Assembly: GCF_016862195.1 (NCBI RefSeq)
Contig: NZ_BOMM01000009.1
Span: forward strand, 124,001-188,000
Length of the DNA: 64,000 bases
Direction of reading: 5' to 3'
Source of the DNA: Paractinoplanes ferrugineus
GTDB taxonomy: Bacteria > Actinomycetota > Actinomycetes > Mycobacteriales > Micromonosporaceae
The notes beneath the pieces were generated by a model. That model was given only the letters and a program-made list of their open reading frames with translations, searched no databases and had not been told where the DNA came from. Shown here in pieces: positions 34,231 to 44,009 of this stretch. The position numbers were made by a program, and so were the translations under genes. Each line of letters starts with the position of its first letter. The first letter of the stretch is position 1.

Positions 34231-34985
34231 CCGCGTACGTCATGGACAGCTGGACCCTCACCCGCCGCACGCTGTTGCAGTGGCGCAACCAACCGGCCCA
34301 GCTCGGGTTGGGTCTGCTCTTCCCGGTGATGGTGCTGTTGATGTTCGCCTACCTGTTCGGTGGCGCCATGTCGGTGCCGGGCGGCGGCGGCTACCGCGAG
34401 TTCCTGCTGCCCGGCATGTTCGTGTTGACCATGGCGTTCGGCCTCGAGTCCACGTTCCAGGCGGTCAGCACCGACGCCGGGCGGGGTGTCACCGACCGGT
34501 TCCGGACCATGCCGATCTCGGCCGCCGCCGTGCTCACCGGCCGCACCGTCGCCGACATGCTCAACGCCGTGGTGAGCCTGACCGTGCTGATCGCCTGCGG
34601 CCTGGCGGTCGGCTGGCGCTGGCACGAGGGTGCGGTCAACGCCCTGCTGGCGGTGGGCCTGCTGCTCCTGCTGCGCTACGCCCTGCTGTGGGTCGGCATC
34701 TGGCTCGCGCTCGTGGCCGGCAAACCGGAGATGCTGATGGCGGTGCAGATCCTGGTGTGGCCGCTCGCCTTCCTGTCCAGCGTCTTCACCGCGCCGGACA
34801 CCATGCCGGGCTGGCTCGGCACGATCGCCACGTGGAATCCGCTGTCCGCCACCGCGTCGGCGACCCGCGAGTTGTTCGGCAATCCCGGGCCGGGCGGTGA
34901 ACTGTGGCCGGCGGTCGGGTGGCCGGCCGTGACGCTGGCGGTGTTCGTACCGCTCGCGGTGCGCCGTTATCGGCGTTTGACCTGA
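34227..34985 (+). CDS. ABC exporter permease (DrrB-like, ABC-2)
   Basis: A 252-residue protein with six membrane segments of the ABC-2 type. The first amphipathic stretch [19 protein letters not shown] and the later [21 protein letters not shown] are typical of DrrB proteins. The frame extends far upstream, but the ATG at 34227 overlapping the ATPase stop is the natural coupled start. The substrate is unknown; drug or self-made metabolite export is likely. Confidence 0.93.
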   Translation: MTAYVMDSWTLTRRTLLQWRNQPAQLGLGLLFPVMVLLMFAYLFGGAMSVPGGGGYREFLLPGMFVLTMAFGLESTFQAVSTDAGRGVTDRFRTMPISAAAVLTGRTVADMLNAVVSLTVLIACGLAVGWRWHEGAVNALLAVGLLLLLRYALLWVGIWLALVAGKPEMLMAVQILVWPLAFLSSVFTAPDTMPGWLGTIATWNPLSATASATRELFGNPGPGGELWPAVGWPAVTLAVFVPLAVRRYRRLT

Positions 34986-35052
34986 TCTGGCGGGTCAGGA
35001 ATTCGTCGGTGACTCTCAACCAACTTTGAGAATTCGCTCCTACAGTCGATGG

Positions 35053-35907
35053 ATGCAGCCTGTGATCACGGTGCGGGGCGACGGTCCGCCGGCGCCCCCG
35101 CCGGAGCCGCCGCGGCGCCGCTGGACCATGCCCGGCCCGGCCGCCCGGCGCAGGCTGCTGATCGGGTTGCTCGCGGTGTGGGCGGTGGCGATCACCGCGT
35201 TGGTGCTCTTCCGGGGCGACCGGGAGACCACCGCGGCGCCCGCTCAGCCGAGGCCGTCGGTGTCGTCGGATGCCCCGCTCACCGTCGCCGAGGTCTATCA
35301 GACAGTGCTGCCGTCCGTCGTCCGGATCACCTCGACCGGCAAGGCCGGCGGCAACAGCATGACCGAGTCGGCCACCGGCACCGGCGTCATCGCCAACGCC
35401 AACGGCACCGTCCTCACCGCCGCCCACGTGATCGACGGGGCCGTCGCCATCAAGATCACCTATGCCGACGGCACCACCTCGGCGGCCGAGGTCGCCAGCA
35501 AGAACGACGCACAGGACATCGCCACCCTGGCCCCCGCCCAACTGCCCGAGACCCTGGTCCCGGCCACGCTCGGCGGCGGCCTGCGGGTCGGTGACGAGGT
35601 CGTGGCCATCGGCAACCCGCTCGGACTCAACTTCAGCACCAGCGACGGCGTCGTCTCCGGCCTCGACCGCACCATGGCCCGGGAGCGGGGCGGCACCATC
35701 TCGGGGCTCGTCCAGTTCGACGCGGCGGTCAACCCGGGCAGCTCCGGCGGCCCGCTCGTCAACGACCGCGGCCAGGTCTCCGGCATCGTGGTGGCGCTGG
35801 CCAACCCGACCGAGGCGGGCACCTTCATCGGCATCGGATTCGCCGTCCCGATCGGCGCCGCGCTCGGCGCGACCGGCGAGGGCAACGGCCGGACGCCACC
35901 ACTGTAG
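35053..35907 (+). CDS. HtrA-like membrane-anchored serine protease without PDZ domain
   Basis: A 284-residue S1C protease. A Pro-rich cytoplasmic start and one membrane segment (LLIGLLAVWAVAITALVLF) precede the outer trypsin fold. The catalytic triad is His in TAAHVID, Asp in DAQDIATL and Ser in NPGSSGGPL. The usual C-terminal PDZ domain is missing, so regulation differs from DegP. It lies 18 bases before the moxR gene on the same strand. The ATG at 35053 is chosen for length; its ribosome binding site is weak. Confidence 0.88.
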   Translation: MQPVITVRGDGPPAPPPEPPRRRWTMPGPAARRRLLIGLLAVWAVAITALVLFRGDRETTAAPAQPRPSVSSDAPLTVAEVYQTVLPSVVRITSTGKAGGNSMTESATGTGVIANANGTVLTAAHVIDGAVAIKITYADGTTSAAEVASKNDAQDIATLAPAQLPETLVPATLGGGLRVGDEVVAIGNPLGLNFSTSDGVVSGLDRTMARERGGTISGLVQFDAAVNPGSSGGPLVNDRGQVSGIVVALANPTEAGTFIGIGFAVPIGAALGATGEGNGRTPPL

Positions 35908-35925
35908 AGAGCAGGGGACAACCGC

Positions 35926-36923
<998 letters not shown>

Positions 36924-36924
<1 letters not shown>

Positions 36925-37814
36925 TGGTCACCCCCGCACCGGAGCGCCTGCTGCGGCGCCTGGAGTGGCGGCTTGGCCGCCGGCTCGACGGGCGGTTGCA
37001 GGGCGCCTATCGCACGGTGTGGCACGGCACCGGCCTCGACTTCACCGACCTGCGGCTCTACACCCCCGAGGACGACGTCCGGCACATCGACTGGAACGTG
37101 ACGGCACGGGCCGACGAGCCGCACGTGCGCCTCTACACCGAGGATCGTGAGATGACGGCCTGGCTGGTCATCGACCGATCGGCCTCGATGCGGTTCGGCC
37201 GGGAGGCGGGCAAGGAGTCGACCGCGACCGAGCTGGCCGTCGCCCTGGGGCGGGTGGTGTCGCAGGGCGGCAACCGGGTCGGCGCGATCCTTTTCGACAA
37301 CGACAGTCACCTGGTGATCCCGCCGCGCGCCGGCCGCGACCAGATCCTGCGGATCACCCACGAGCTGCTCCGCGCGTCCGGCCGGAAGACCAGGGGCAGA
37401 ACAACCGATTTGTCGAAGATGCTCAGTCTGGCGGCGACCACGACCGCCAAGCGTCGCAGCCTGATCTTCGTCATGTCCGACTTCATCGGCGACCCCGGCT
37501 GGGGCCGGCCGCTCGCCCGGCTGACCCACCGGCACGAGGTGGTCGTGATCCGGGTCGTCGACCCGGCCGAGCTCGACCTGCCCGACCTCGGCGTCATCCT
37601 GGTCGAGGACGCCGAGACCGGGGAGCAGTTGCTCGTCGACACCAGCGATCCGCTGCTGCGTGGTCGGCTCTCCGCCCAGGTCGACGCCCGCGAGCGGGAG
37701 CTGACCGAGGGCATGCGCAGGGCCGGCGTCGACGCCCACCGCGTCACCACCGACCAGGACCTCCTGTCGGCCCTGGTCGACCTGGTCCGCCGTTCCGGAA
37801 GGGTGCGCCGGTGA
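36924..37814 (+). CDS. DUF58 domain protein, VWA-like
   Basis: A 296-residue cytoplasmic protein. The N-terminal block GRRLDGRLQGAYRTVWHGTGLDFTDLRLYTPEDDVRHIDWN is the DUF58 signature, followed by a VWA-like fold with a MIDAS-type DRSASM and FVMSDFIGD. It lacks the membrane anchor seen in some relatives. Its ATG shares one base with the moxR stop, and its own stop overlaps the next VWA gene. It is the expected adaptor of the MoxR ATPase. Confidence 0.92.
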
Positions 37815-38788
37815 CGTTCCTCCACCCGCTCGTGCTCGCGGTCGCTGTGCTGGTCAGCGGGGCGGCCATCACCGCGTACGTCATCCTGCAGCGCCGCCGC
37901 ACCGCCGCCCTGACCGCCGCGGGTTTCGGCGCCATCACCGGCAGCGGGCGCAGAGCCGCCGTCCGGCGCCATCTGCCGTACGCGTTGCTGCTCGCCGCCC
38001 TGCCGATCCTGCTTGTCGGACTGGCGAGGCCGCAGGCCGAGGTGGCCGTGCCGCACGTGTCCGGCACCGTGCTGCTCGCGTTCGACATCTCCAACAGCAT
38101 GAAGGCCGCCGACGTGCAGCCGTCCCGGCTCGCCGCCGCGCAGAAGGCGGCGGCCGAGTTCGTCGAACAGCAACCCGACTCCGTCGACGTGGGCGTGGTC
38201 GTCTTCGGCGAACAGGCGCTGCTCACCCAGGCGCCGACCGACGACCACCCGGCCGCGGTCGCCGCGATCAACCGGGCGGCGGCGAGCGGCGGCACCTCGA
38301 TCGGCCAGGCCATCCTGGTCGCCCTCGGCACGATCACCGGCAAACCGGTGACGCTGCCGGCCGACGGCGCGCCCGCTCCCGACCTCGGTTACTGGCCGTC
38401 GGCGACCATCGTGGTCTTCTCCGACGGGCAGGACACCGGCGGAGCCGACACCACCACGGCCGCGGCCGAGCTGGCGGCGGCCGCCGGCGTGCACATCCAG
38501 ACCGTCGGGGTGGGCACGGTCAAGGGCGGCACTGTCGAGGTCGACGGCTACCAACTCGCCACCACCCTCGACGAGGCGTCGCTGAGCGGGATCGCCCAGG
38601 TCACCGGCGGTTCCTATCAGCAGGCCGGCGACGCGGCCACGCTCGCCGACACCACCAAGTCCATCGACCTGCGCCTGACCAGCAAGAAGGAACCGCTCGA
38701 GTTGACCGCGCCGTTCGCCGGCGCCGCCCTGCTGCTGCTCGCGCTCGGCGCGCTGCTCGGCACCCGCTGGCACGGGAGGATCGTCTGA
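37811..38788 (+). CDS. VWA-domain membrane protein (BatA-like)
   Basis: A 325-residue protein with membrane segments at both ends (LHPLVLAVAVLVSGAAITAYVI and APFAGAALLLLALGALLG) and a central VWA domain. The MIDAS motif is FDISNSMKAADV with a later TIVVFSDGQDTGG. BatA-type proteins work with MoxR in metal-dependent assembly or stress tolerance. GTG start inside the DUF58 stop region (overlap of four bases), and its stop shares one base with the following paralog. Confidence 0.9.
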   Translation: MTFLHPLVLAVAVLVSGAAITAYVILQRRRTAALTAAGFGAITGSGRRAAVRRHLPYALLLAALPILLVGLARPQAEVAVPHVSGTVLLAFDISNSMKAADVQPSRLAAAQKAAAEFVEQQPDSVDVGVVVFGEQALLTQAPTDDHPAAVAAINRAAASGGTSIGQAILVALGTITGKPVTLPADGAPAPDLGYWPSATIVVFSDGQDTGGADTTTAAAELAAAAGVHIQTVGVGTVKGGTVEVDGYQLATTLDEASLSGIAQVTGGSYQQAGDAATLADTTKSIDLRLTSKKEPLELTAPFAGAALLLLALGALLGTRWHGRIV

Positions 38789-39861
38789 TGTCGCTCAGCT
38801 GGCCGTGGGCGCTGCTCGCGCTCGGCACCGTGCCGTTGATCCTGGCGGTGCGCTGGTGGATGAACCGGCGGCGGAAACGCTCCGCGGTCACCGTCTCCAG
38901 CGTCGCCCTGATCAAGGCCGCGATTCCCGGCCGCAGCGCGTGGCGGCGGCGGGTGCCGGTCTGGCTGTTCCTGGCCGGGCTCATCGCGATGGCGGGCGCG
39001 CTGGCCCGGCCGCAGGCGTCGATCGCGGTGCCGTCCAACAACACGTCGATCCTGCTGGCGATCGACGTGTCCGGCTCGATGTGCAGCACCGACGTCGACC
39101 CCAACCGGCTGACCGTGGCCACCGAGGCCGCGCAGAAGTTCATCAAGGAGCAGAACGACGGCACCCGGATCGGGTTGGTCGCCTTCTCCGGCATCGCCGG
39201 TCTGCTGGTCGCCCCGACCACCGACAAGGACTCGCTGCTCGACGCGATCGGCACCCTGAAGACGGCCCGCGGCACCGCGATCGGGCAGGCCATCCTCACC
39301 TCCATCGACGCGATCGCCGAGCACAACCCCGATGTGGCGGCCACCGGTGTCGACCTCGGTGACGTGGCGCCCGGCCCGCTCGGCGACTTCCAGCCCGACA
39401 CCATCGTGGTGCTCACCGACGGCTCCAACACCACGGGCGTCGACCCGGTCACCGCGGCCGCGCAGGCGGCGGCCCGGCGCATCCGGGTCTTCACGATCGG
39501 CTTCGGCACCACCGAGCCGGCTCAGATGGTGTGCTCGCCCAGCCAGGTGAGCGGCGATTCGTTCGGCGGCCGGGGCGGCTTCCCCGGCGGCGGGTTCGGC
39601 GGGCGCGGCGCCGGGCGCAACCAGGAGATCGACGAGGACGCGCTGCGGGAGGTCGCGGACACCACCGGCGGCCGCTATTTCCGGGCCGAGGACTCCGACC
39701 AGCTCGCCGACGTGCTCGGTGACCTGCCCAAGGAGATCGGCCTGCACGAGCAGGAGGTCGAGATCACGGTCTGGTTCGTGCTGGCCGGCGTGCTGCTGAC
39801 GTTCACCGGCGTGTTCCTGGCGATGTGGTGGTCCCAGCCGCGGGCGCCGGTGCGGCGGTGA
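38788..39861 (+). CDS. VWA-domain membrane protein (BatB-like)
   Basis: A 357-residue paralog of the preceding gene. N- and C-terminal membrane segments bracket a VWA domain with MIDAS motif IDVSGSMCSTDV and TIVVLTDGSNTTG. A Gly/Arg-rich insertion (GGRGGFPGGGFGGRGAG) is peculiar to this copy. It ends the MoxR operon. Its last 59 bases overlap the converging pectinesterase gene. Confidence 0.9.
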   Translation: MSLSWPWALLALGTVPLILAVRWWMNRRRKRSAVTVSSVALIKAAIPGRSAWRRRVPVWLFLAGLIAMAGALARPQASIAVPSNNTSILLAIDVSGSMCSTDVDPNRLTVATEAAQKFIKEQNDGTRIGLVAFSGIAGLLVAPTTDKDSLLDAIGTLKTARGTAIGQAILTSIDAIAEHNPDVAATGVDLGDVAPGPLGDFQPDTIVVLTDGSNTTGVDPVTAAAQAAARRIRVFTIGFGTTEPAQMVCSPSQVSGDSFGGRGGFPGGGFGGRGAGRNQEIDEDALREVADTTGGRYFRAEDSDQLADVLGDLPKEIGLHEQEVEITVWFVLAGVLLTFTGVFLAMWWSQPRAPVRR

Positions 39862-41050
39862 GCCGGTTGGCGTGTTCCCACAGGCGGTTGTGGTCGACGT
39901 CGTTCAGGTCGCGGCCCTCGTCGATGCGGGCGGTGAACGGGCGAGCCGTCGTGGCCGCCGAGGCCCACGGGGTGACCGTGTTGAAGCCGGCACCGATCAG
40001 GCTGTCCCGGATCACCAACTGCCCGTTCGGGGTGCTGCCGGGCAGGTAACCGGTCGCGCTCGCACCCTGGTCCCAGGCCCGGCCCAGATATCCGGTCGGG
40101 GCCGTCTGGTAGGCCGCGTCGGCGGTGATCCGGGAATGGGTGACGAGGAAACCGTACGGATAGTTGGGTGCGGTGTTCGGCGCGAAGATGACGCCGCCAC
40201 CGGCTTTGCGCGAAGACACCAGGTGGAAGTGGGTGCCGGTGAAGACCGCGGCGGCCCGCCCGAAGACGAAGTCGGTGTCGCCCTCGAGGTAGGTGTCCCG
40301 CACCGACACCCGGGCGATGCGGGTGACGTCGTCGGCATTGGCCAGGAACGTGTCCTGCCGGGAGATCAGCCGCATGTTCTCCAACTGGGTGCGGTCGGCG
40401 TCGGTGCGCAGCGCGAGCGCCTGGTGGGTGCCCCGATCGACGGTGTCGAGCAGGGTGTTGGTGATGGTCAGGCCCTTGAGCTGCAGGTCGGTGCTCTGCG
40501 CCCAGACGACGGTGGCACACAGGCCGGCGGTGGCGCTGGTCTTGGTGGCGCACGACCGGAACATCGGCCAGGCCGGGTCGCCCTCGGCATAGCGGCCGGC
40601 CGCGTTGACCTGCTCGGCCCAGACGGCGGGCGTGACCGTCGCATCGATGGTGAATTCGAGGCGAACCTCGGCCGGGCGGCCCAGGCCGAAGATCGTGAGC
40701 GGCGGCGTGCCGGCCGGGATGAAAACCGTGCCGGTGTACGTGCCGGGCAGCACCCCGATCCAGCGACGGGCGGCACCACCGTCCCTGAACGCCGCGTTGA
40801 CCGCCTGCTGCACGCTCGCGAAGCCGTGGCCGCCGACCAGGTAGTCAGGGCGGCCGGTGGCTATCGGTTTGGGCCGCCACGGGTCGGCGACCGGTGCACT
40901 GTAGAGGCCGGAGTAACGCAAGTAGGTCTCCGGAGTGAACGGCTCGGCCTCGGCCTTGGACAGGACCGGCCGAGTCGTGGTGCCCGGCGCCGTCTGTCCC
41001 GAGATCGCAAAAGCCATCGCCGCCACCGCCGCCGTCATCGCCTGCATCAT
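39803..41050 (-). CDS. Secreted pectin methylesterase (CE8)
   Basis: A 415-residue enzyme that demethylates homogalacturonan. The N-terminal signal peptide is short (ATAVAAMAFAISGQTA). A beta-helix of CE8 type follows: GHGFASVQQAVNAAF at the start, ISRQDTFLANADD (Gln/Asp of the active site), YLEGDTDFVFGRA (catalytic Asp) and LGRAWDQG (Arg/Trp). It is longer than the second copy at 42932. The ATG at 41050 or 41047 follows GAGGAG. A GTAAGCG-type element lies just ahead of the ribosome binding site. Confidence 0.92.
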   Translation of the reverse strand: MMQAMTAAVAAMAFAISGQTAPGTTTRPVLSKAEAEPFTPETYLRYSGLYSAPVADPWRPKPIATGRPDYLVGGHGFASVQQAVNAAFRDGGAARRWIGVLPGTYTGTVFIPAGTPPLTIFGLGRPAEVRLEFTIDATVTPAVWAEQVNAAGRYAEGDPAWPMFRSCATKTSATAGLCATVVWAQSTDLQLKGLTITNTLLDTVDRGTHQALALRTDADRTQLENMRLISRQDTFLANADDVTRIARVSVRDTYLEGDTDFVFGRAAAVFTGTHFHLVSSRKAGGGVIFAPNTAPNYPYGFLVTHSRITADAAYQTAPTGYLGRAWDQGASATGYLPGSTPNGQLVIRDSLIGAGFNTVTPWASAATTARPFTARIDEGRDLNDVDHNRLWEHANRLTAAPAPAAGTTTSPGTRR

Positions 41051-41063
41051 CGAGTCTCCTCAG

Positions 41064-41077
41064 GAATGCGCTTACCT
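41064..41077 (-). promoter_or_regulatory. GTAAGCGCATTC element before pectinesterase 1
   Basis: On the minus strand GTAAGCGCATTC lies 15 bases before the start codon. It resembles LacI-family half-palindromes and is shared, with small changes, with the elements at 43998 and about 58389. Confidence 0.5.
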
Positions 41078-41233
41078 CAGGGGTTTCGACAAATCATACA
41101 ATCGAATTATGTCGATGCGTTGCCCCGAACGCCGATGCATCCAGGCACCCCCTTTGATCCGTTCGAGGCCGATTTCCCGTATGTTCGCTTACCGATCCGC
41201 CCCGAGATCGTTCGACGGAATTCAGGCCCCGAC

Positions 41234-42154
41234 ATGACCACACCCCCGTCCACCCCGAGCGAGTCCCCCGACTCGGCACCCGAGCCCGCCTTCGGCTCCA
41301 CCGCCGACGGCGACGCCGAGCGGGGCGAAACCGCCCTGGTCCGCCCGTACGTCAAGACCACACCGGCGCCCCGCGACCCGGCCGACGCGCCCACCGTGAT
41401 CCAACCGGCGATCGTGGACGACACCGCCGTACTCGACACCGTCCCGGCCGGCCCACCACCCCGCCGGCGCCCCAGCACCCGCCGCATCCTGGCGTGGCGC
41501 ATGCTGGCCCTGGTCGGCGGTCTGGCGGCGGCGCTCACCGTGGCCGGCTTCCTGATCTTCGCGCCGAAGCCGACCACCACCCAGCCGAGCACCGCACTCC
41601 CCCAGATGCCGCACGGCCAACCAGGCGCCGCCGCTCCGACCTCGGCCCGGCCGTCCACCCCGGTCTCGTCGTCGCCGAGCCCTTCCGCATCGACCTCGCC
41701 CAGCGCTTCGACATCAGCCTCGGTGGCCACGTCCGCTCCGGTCAGCACCCCGCCGTCCACCCCCGCCTCGGTCACGCCCACTCCGCCGGCCACCGACCGC
41801 ACCGGCTCGGTGACCGCCGCGAGCGGCCGATGCCTGGCCATGGGCGGCCTGTTCGCGATCGACGGCAGTCCTGTCACGGTCAACAGTTGCGCCAACATCG
41901 ACTACCAGCACTTCACCCTGGCCGCCGACGGCACCCTGCGGGTAAGCGGCAAATGCGCCGAAGCCACCAACGACGGCACCGTACGCATCGACGACTGCGC
42001 CGGCGAAACCAGCGCCCAGTGGCGCACCGGTGCGTCGAAAACCCTTGTCAACCCCGCAACCGGCCAGTGCCTGACCGACCCGGGCTCGCTCGGCGGAACC
42101 ACGAAGGTCGCCAGCTGCACCGGCGCCGCCAACCAGACCTGGTCCCTCCCCTAG
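41234..42154 (+). CDS. Membrane protein with ricin-type lectin domain
   Basis: A 306-residue protein. A cytoplasmic, acidic/proline-rich N-terminus of about 95 residues precedes one membrane segment (MLALVGGLAAALTVAGFLIFA). A long Ser/Thr/Pro spacer and an outer beta-trefoil follow, of which about two repeats are visible (GRCLAMGGL, then GKCAEATNDGTVRIDDC, TGQCLTDPGSLGGTTKVASC...NQTWSL). The QxW and Cys pattern is that of ricin B/CBM13 lectins, so it should bind sugars at the surface. The ATG at 41234 begins MTTPPSTPSE. Confidence 0.82.
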   Translation: MTTPPSTPSESPDSAPEPAFGSTADGDAERGETALVRPYVKTTPAPRDPADAPTVIQPAIVDDTAVLDTVPAGPPPRRRPSTRRILAWRMLALVGGLAAALTVAGFLIFAPKPTTTQPSTALPQMPHGQPGAAAPTSARPSTPVSSSPSPSASTSPSASTSASVATSAPVSTPPSTPASVTPTPPATDRTGSVTAASGRCLAMGGLFAIDGSPVTVNSCANIDYQHFTLAADGTLRVSGKCAEATNDGTVRIDDCAGETSAQWRTGASKTLVNPATGQCLTDPGSLGGTTKVASCTGAANQTWSLP

Positions 42155-42552
42155 TCCCGCCCGCACCCCGTTCCAGCTGCCCGCCTTCATGATCAAGTTC
42201 ACTTCGTGGGAGGCGTGCCCGAAATGCGGGAGCTGAGCATGGTCCTTGGGAGTTTTATCGCCTTGCTGAGCTGAGCCGCGCACAACTTCATTGAAGTTGT
42301 GGTGGACATGCTTTCAGCCGGCGCCCGCGGAAGCGATCGGAGCCCCGGTGTCCGCGCGACTGGGCCGGCCTGCTGCAGAAGGTCGCCCTTCCGGCATTCC
42401 GGACACGCTCCGGCCGGCTCGTCGTCAAATCGTCGGCTGACCGTGACCGAGGGACCACGAGGTCGACGGACCACATCGGACATCGTGTGCGGCGCCGCGG
42501 GCCGAACGTGAGGCACTGTCGGGGGACAGCTGAACCCGCGGGAGGGACCCGA
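42155..42552. other. 398-base region between lectin and Roadblock genes
   Basis: No plus-strand gene is seen. A minus frame around 42300-42480 reads DEPAGACPECRKGDLL, zinc-ribbon-like, but it has no clean start and is probably chance. The notable element is a perfect palindrome at 42281. Confidence 0.5.
42281..42301. promoter_or_regulatory. Perfect 21-base palindrome (10-bp arms)
   Basis: CACAACTTCA and its exact complement around a single central T. It is unusually AT-rich for this genome. It lies about 250 bases upstream of the Roadblock gene and looks like a dimeric repressor site. Confidence 0.6.
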
Positions 42553-42924
42553 ATGGCAGAGATGGACGTGGCACTCAAGGACGCTATGCAGATCAGTGGC
42601 GCCATCGGGGTCGCCCTCGTCGACCACACGAGCGGGATGGCGCTGGGCACGGTCGGCGGTGGCAAGGATTTCGACCTCACCACCGCCGCGGCCGCCAACA
42701 CCGACGTGATCCGGGCCAAGCTGCGGACCATGGAGATGCTCGGCCTGCGCGAGTCGATCGAGGATGTGCTCGTGACGCTCGATTCGCAGTACCACCTGAT
42801 CCGGCCGCTCACCGCGCGCTCAGGGCACGGGCTGTTTCTCTATCTCGCGTTGTACAAGGACCGGGCCAATCTCGCCATGGCCCGGCATCAGCTGCGCAAC
42901 ATCGAGCAGGCCCTGGAGATCTGA
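42553..42924 (+). CDS. Roadblock/LC7-related small protein
   Basis: A 123-residue protein. It matches a widespread actinobacterial family with the pattern ALKDAMQISGAIGVALVDHTSGMALGT, TDVIRAKLRTMEMLGLRESIEDVLVTL and HLIRPL...GLFLYLALYKDRANLAMARHQL. The fold is Roadblock-like; relatives often sit near GTPase regulators of the MglB type, but no small GTPase gene is nearby. The ATG at 42553 follows GGGAGGG. Its stop is only 8 bases from the converging pectinesterase stop. Confidence 0.8.
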   Translation: MAEMDVALKDAMQISGAIGVALVDHTSGMALGTVGGGKDFDLTTAAAANTDVIRAKLRTMEMLGLRESIEDVLVTLDSQYHLIRPLTARSGHGLFLYLALYKDRANLAMARHQLRNIEQALEI

Positions 42925-42931
42925 GGCCGGT

Positions 42932-43921
42932 CTAGGGCTGTACGGGGTTCCAGCCGTCGGCGCCGGCCAGGTATTTCTGCGAGGTGTAGCCGGCCGCCGT
43001 CGACGCGCTCATCTGGGGGCGGTCGCTGGTGCCGTGGGTCGCCCCGGCGCCGGTGTTGTTGTATTCGTTGAAGCGGCAGGTCTTCCACGAGAAGCCGCTC
43101 ATGTCCTGCCACGCACCGGCTTGGCGGATGTGGCCGCCCAGCGTCGACTCGCGGATCAGCACCTGGCCGATGGCGTCGGCGGCGTTGCCCGCGTGCCAGC
43201 AGCGGCCGAGCGCGACGGTCTGGGTCGCCGAGGGGCCCTGCAGGGTGGAGCGGGTGATCAGGATTCCGTAGCGGTTGGTGGCGTTGGTCGCCGCCGCGGT
43301 GACGAAGCCGTTGTTGCTGCTGCCGCGGTCCAGTGACTTGATCGTCGTGCTGTCGATGACGACCGCGCCGTTGCCGTAGATGAAGTCGACGTCGCCTTCG
43401 ATGTAGCTCTTGTAGACGTACTGCCGCACCTGCTTGCTGCCGGTGCCGCCCCAGGACAGGAAGGTGTCCTGGCGGCCGAGCAGGCGGACGTTGCGGTAGA
43501 CCTGCCGGTCACCGCCGGCGTACAGGGCAAGGGCTTGACTGCCGATGCCGTACGTGTTGGCGATGGTCACCCCGGTGATGGTGGTGTTGGCCGCCAGGTT
43601 GAGCACGGTCGCGCTGCCGGTGGCGCCGCCGGTGGACTGCGGCACGTTACCGGTGATCACGATGTCGGACGAGGTGCCGGTGGCGCCTTTGATGGTGATG
43701 CCGGACTTGGCCGCCGGGATGGAGACCTGACCCCGGTAGGTGCCGGCTTTCACCGAGATGGTGTCGCCGGACTTGGCGGCGGACAGGGCGGCCTGGATGG
43801 TGGTGTAGTTGCCCGATCCGTCGGTGGCCACCACGTAGGTGGTGGCGGCCTGGGCGGCCGTGGCCGTCGCCACCAGGGCGACGGCCGCGACGGTGAGCAC
43901 TGCGAGCATGGGACGGCGCAT
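42932..43921 (-). CDS. Secreted pectin methylesterase (CE8), second copy
   Basis: A 329-residue enzyme with a signal peptide (cleaved after TAAQA) and a compact CE8 beta helix: DGSGNYTTIQAAL, LLGRQDTFLSWGG, YIEGDVDFIYGNG with the catalytic Asp, and LGRCWHAG, where Arg lies three residues before His. It should demethylate pectin and prepare it for lyases. The ATG at 43921 follows GGAGGGGG; the frame opens at 43987. An element GTAAGCGCTTTC lies about 77 bases upstream. Confidence 0.93.
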   Translation of the reverse strand: MRRPMLAVLTVAAVALVATATAAQAATTYVVATDGSGNYTTIQAALSAAKSGDTISVKAGTYRGQVSIPAAKSGITIKGATGTSSDIVITGNVPQSTGGATGSATVLNLAANTTITGVTIANTYGIGSQALALYAGGDRQVYRNVRLLGRQDTFLSWGGTGSKQVRQYVYKSYIEGDVDFIYGNGAVVIDSTTIKSLDRGSSNNGFVTAAATNATNRYGILITRSTLQGPSATQTVALGRCWHAGNAADAIGQVLIRESTLGGHIRQAGAWQDMSGFSWKTCRFNEYNNTGAGATHGTSDRPQMSASTAAGYTSQKYLAGADGWNPVQP

Positions 43922-43997
43922 GAAGGGACCCCCTCCGTGCCCGCGTTCCCACGACGCCGCGAGCCAGATAGACAATGTTGGATGCAATCTAGCCCAG

Positions 43998-44009
43998 GAA
44001 AGCGCTTAC
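43998..44009 (-). promoter_or_regulatory. GTAAGCGCTTTC operator-like element before pectinesterase 2
   Basis: Nearly palindromic LacI-family-type site. It overlaps the stop codon of the GH43 gene, and is one of three related sites before secreted-protein genes in this window. Confidence 0.6.

Noticed and set aside
39872..42154. 760-codon frame running through the lectin gene
   Set aside because: The first 450 codons are antisense to the pectinesterase. Only the part from the ATG at 41234 has a membrane segment and lectin motifs.
42300..42480. Zinc-ribbon-like minus-strand peptide (CPECRKGD)
   Set aside because: No good start codon or ribosome binding site, and flanking residues look random.
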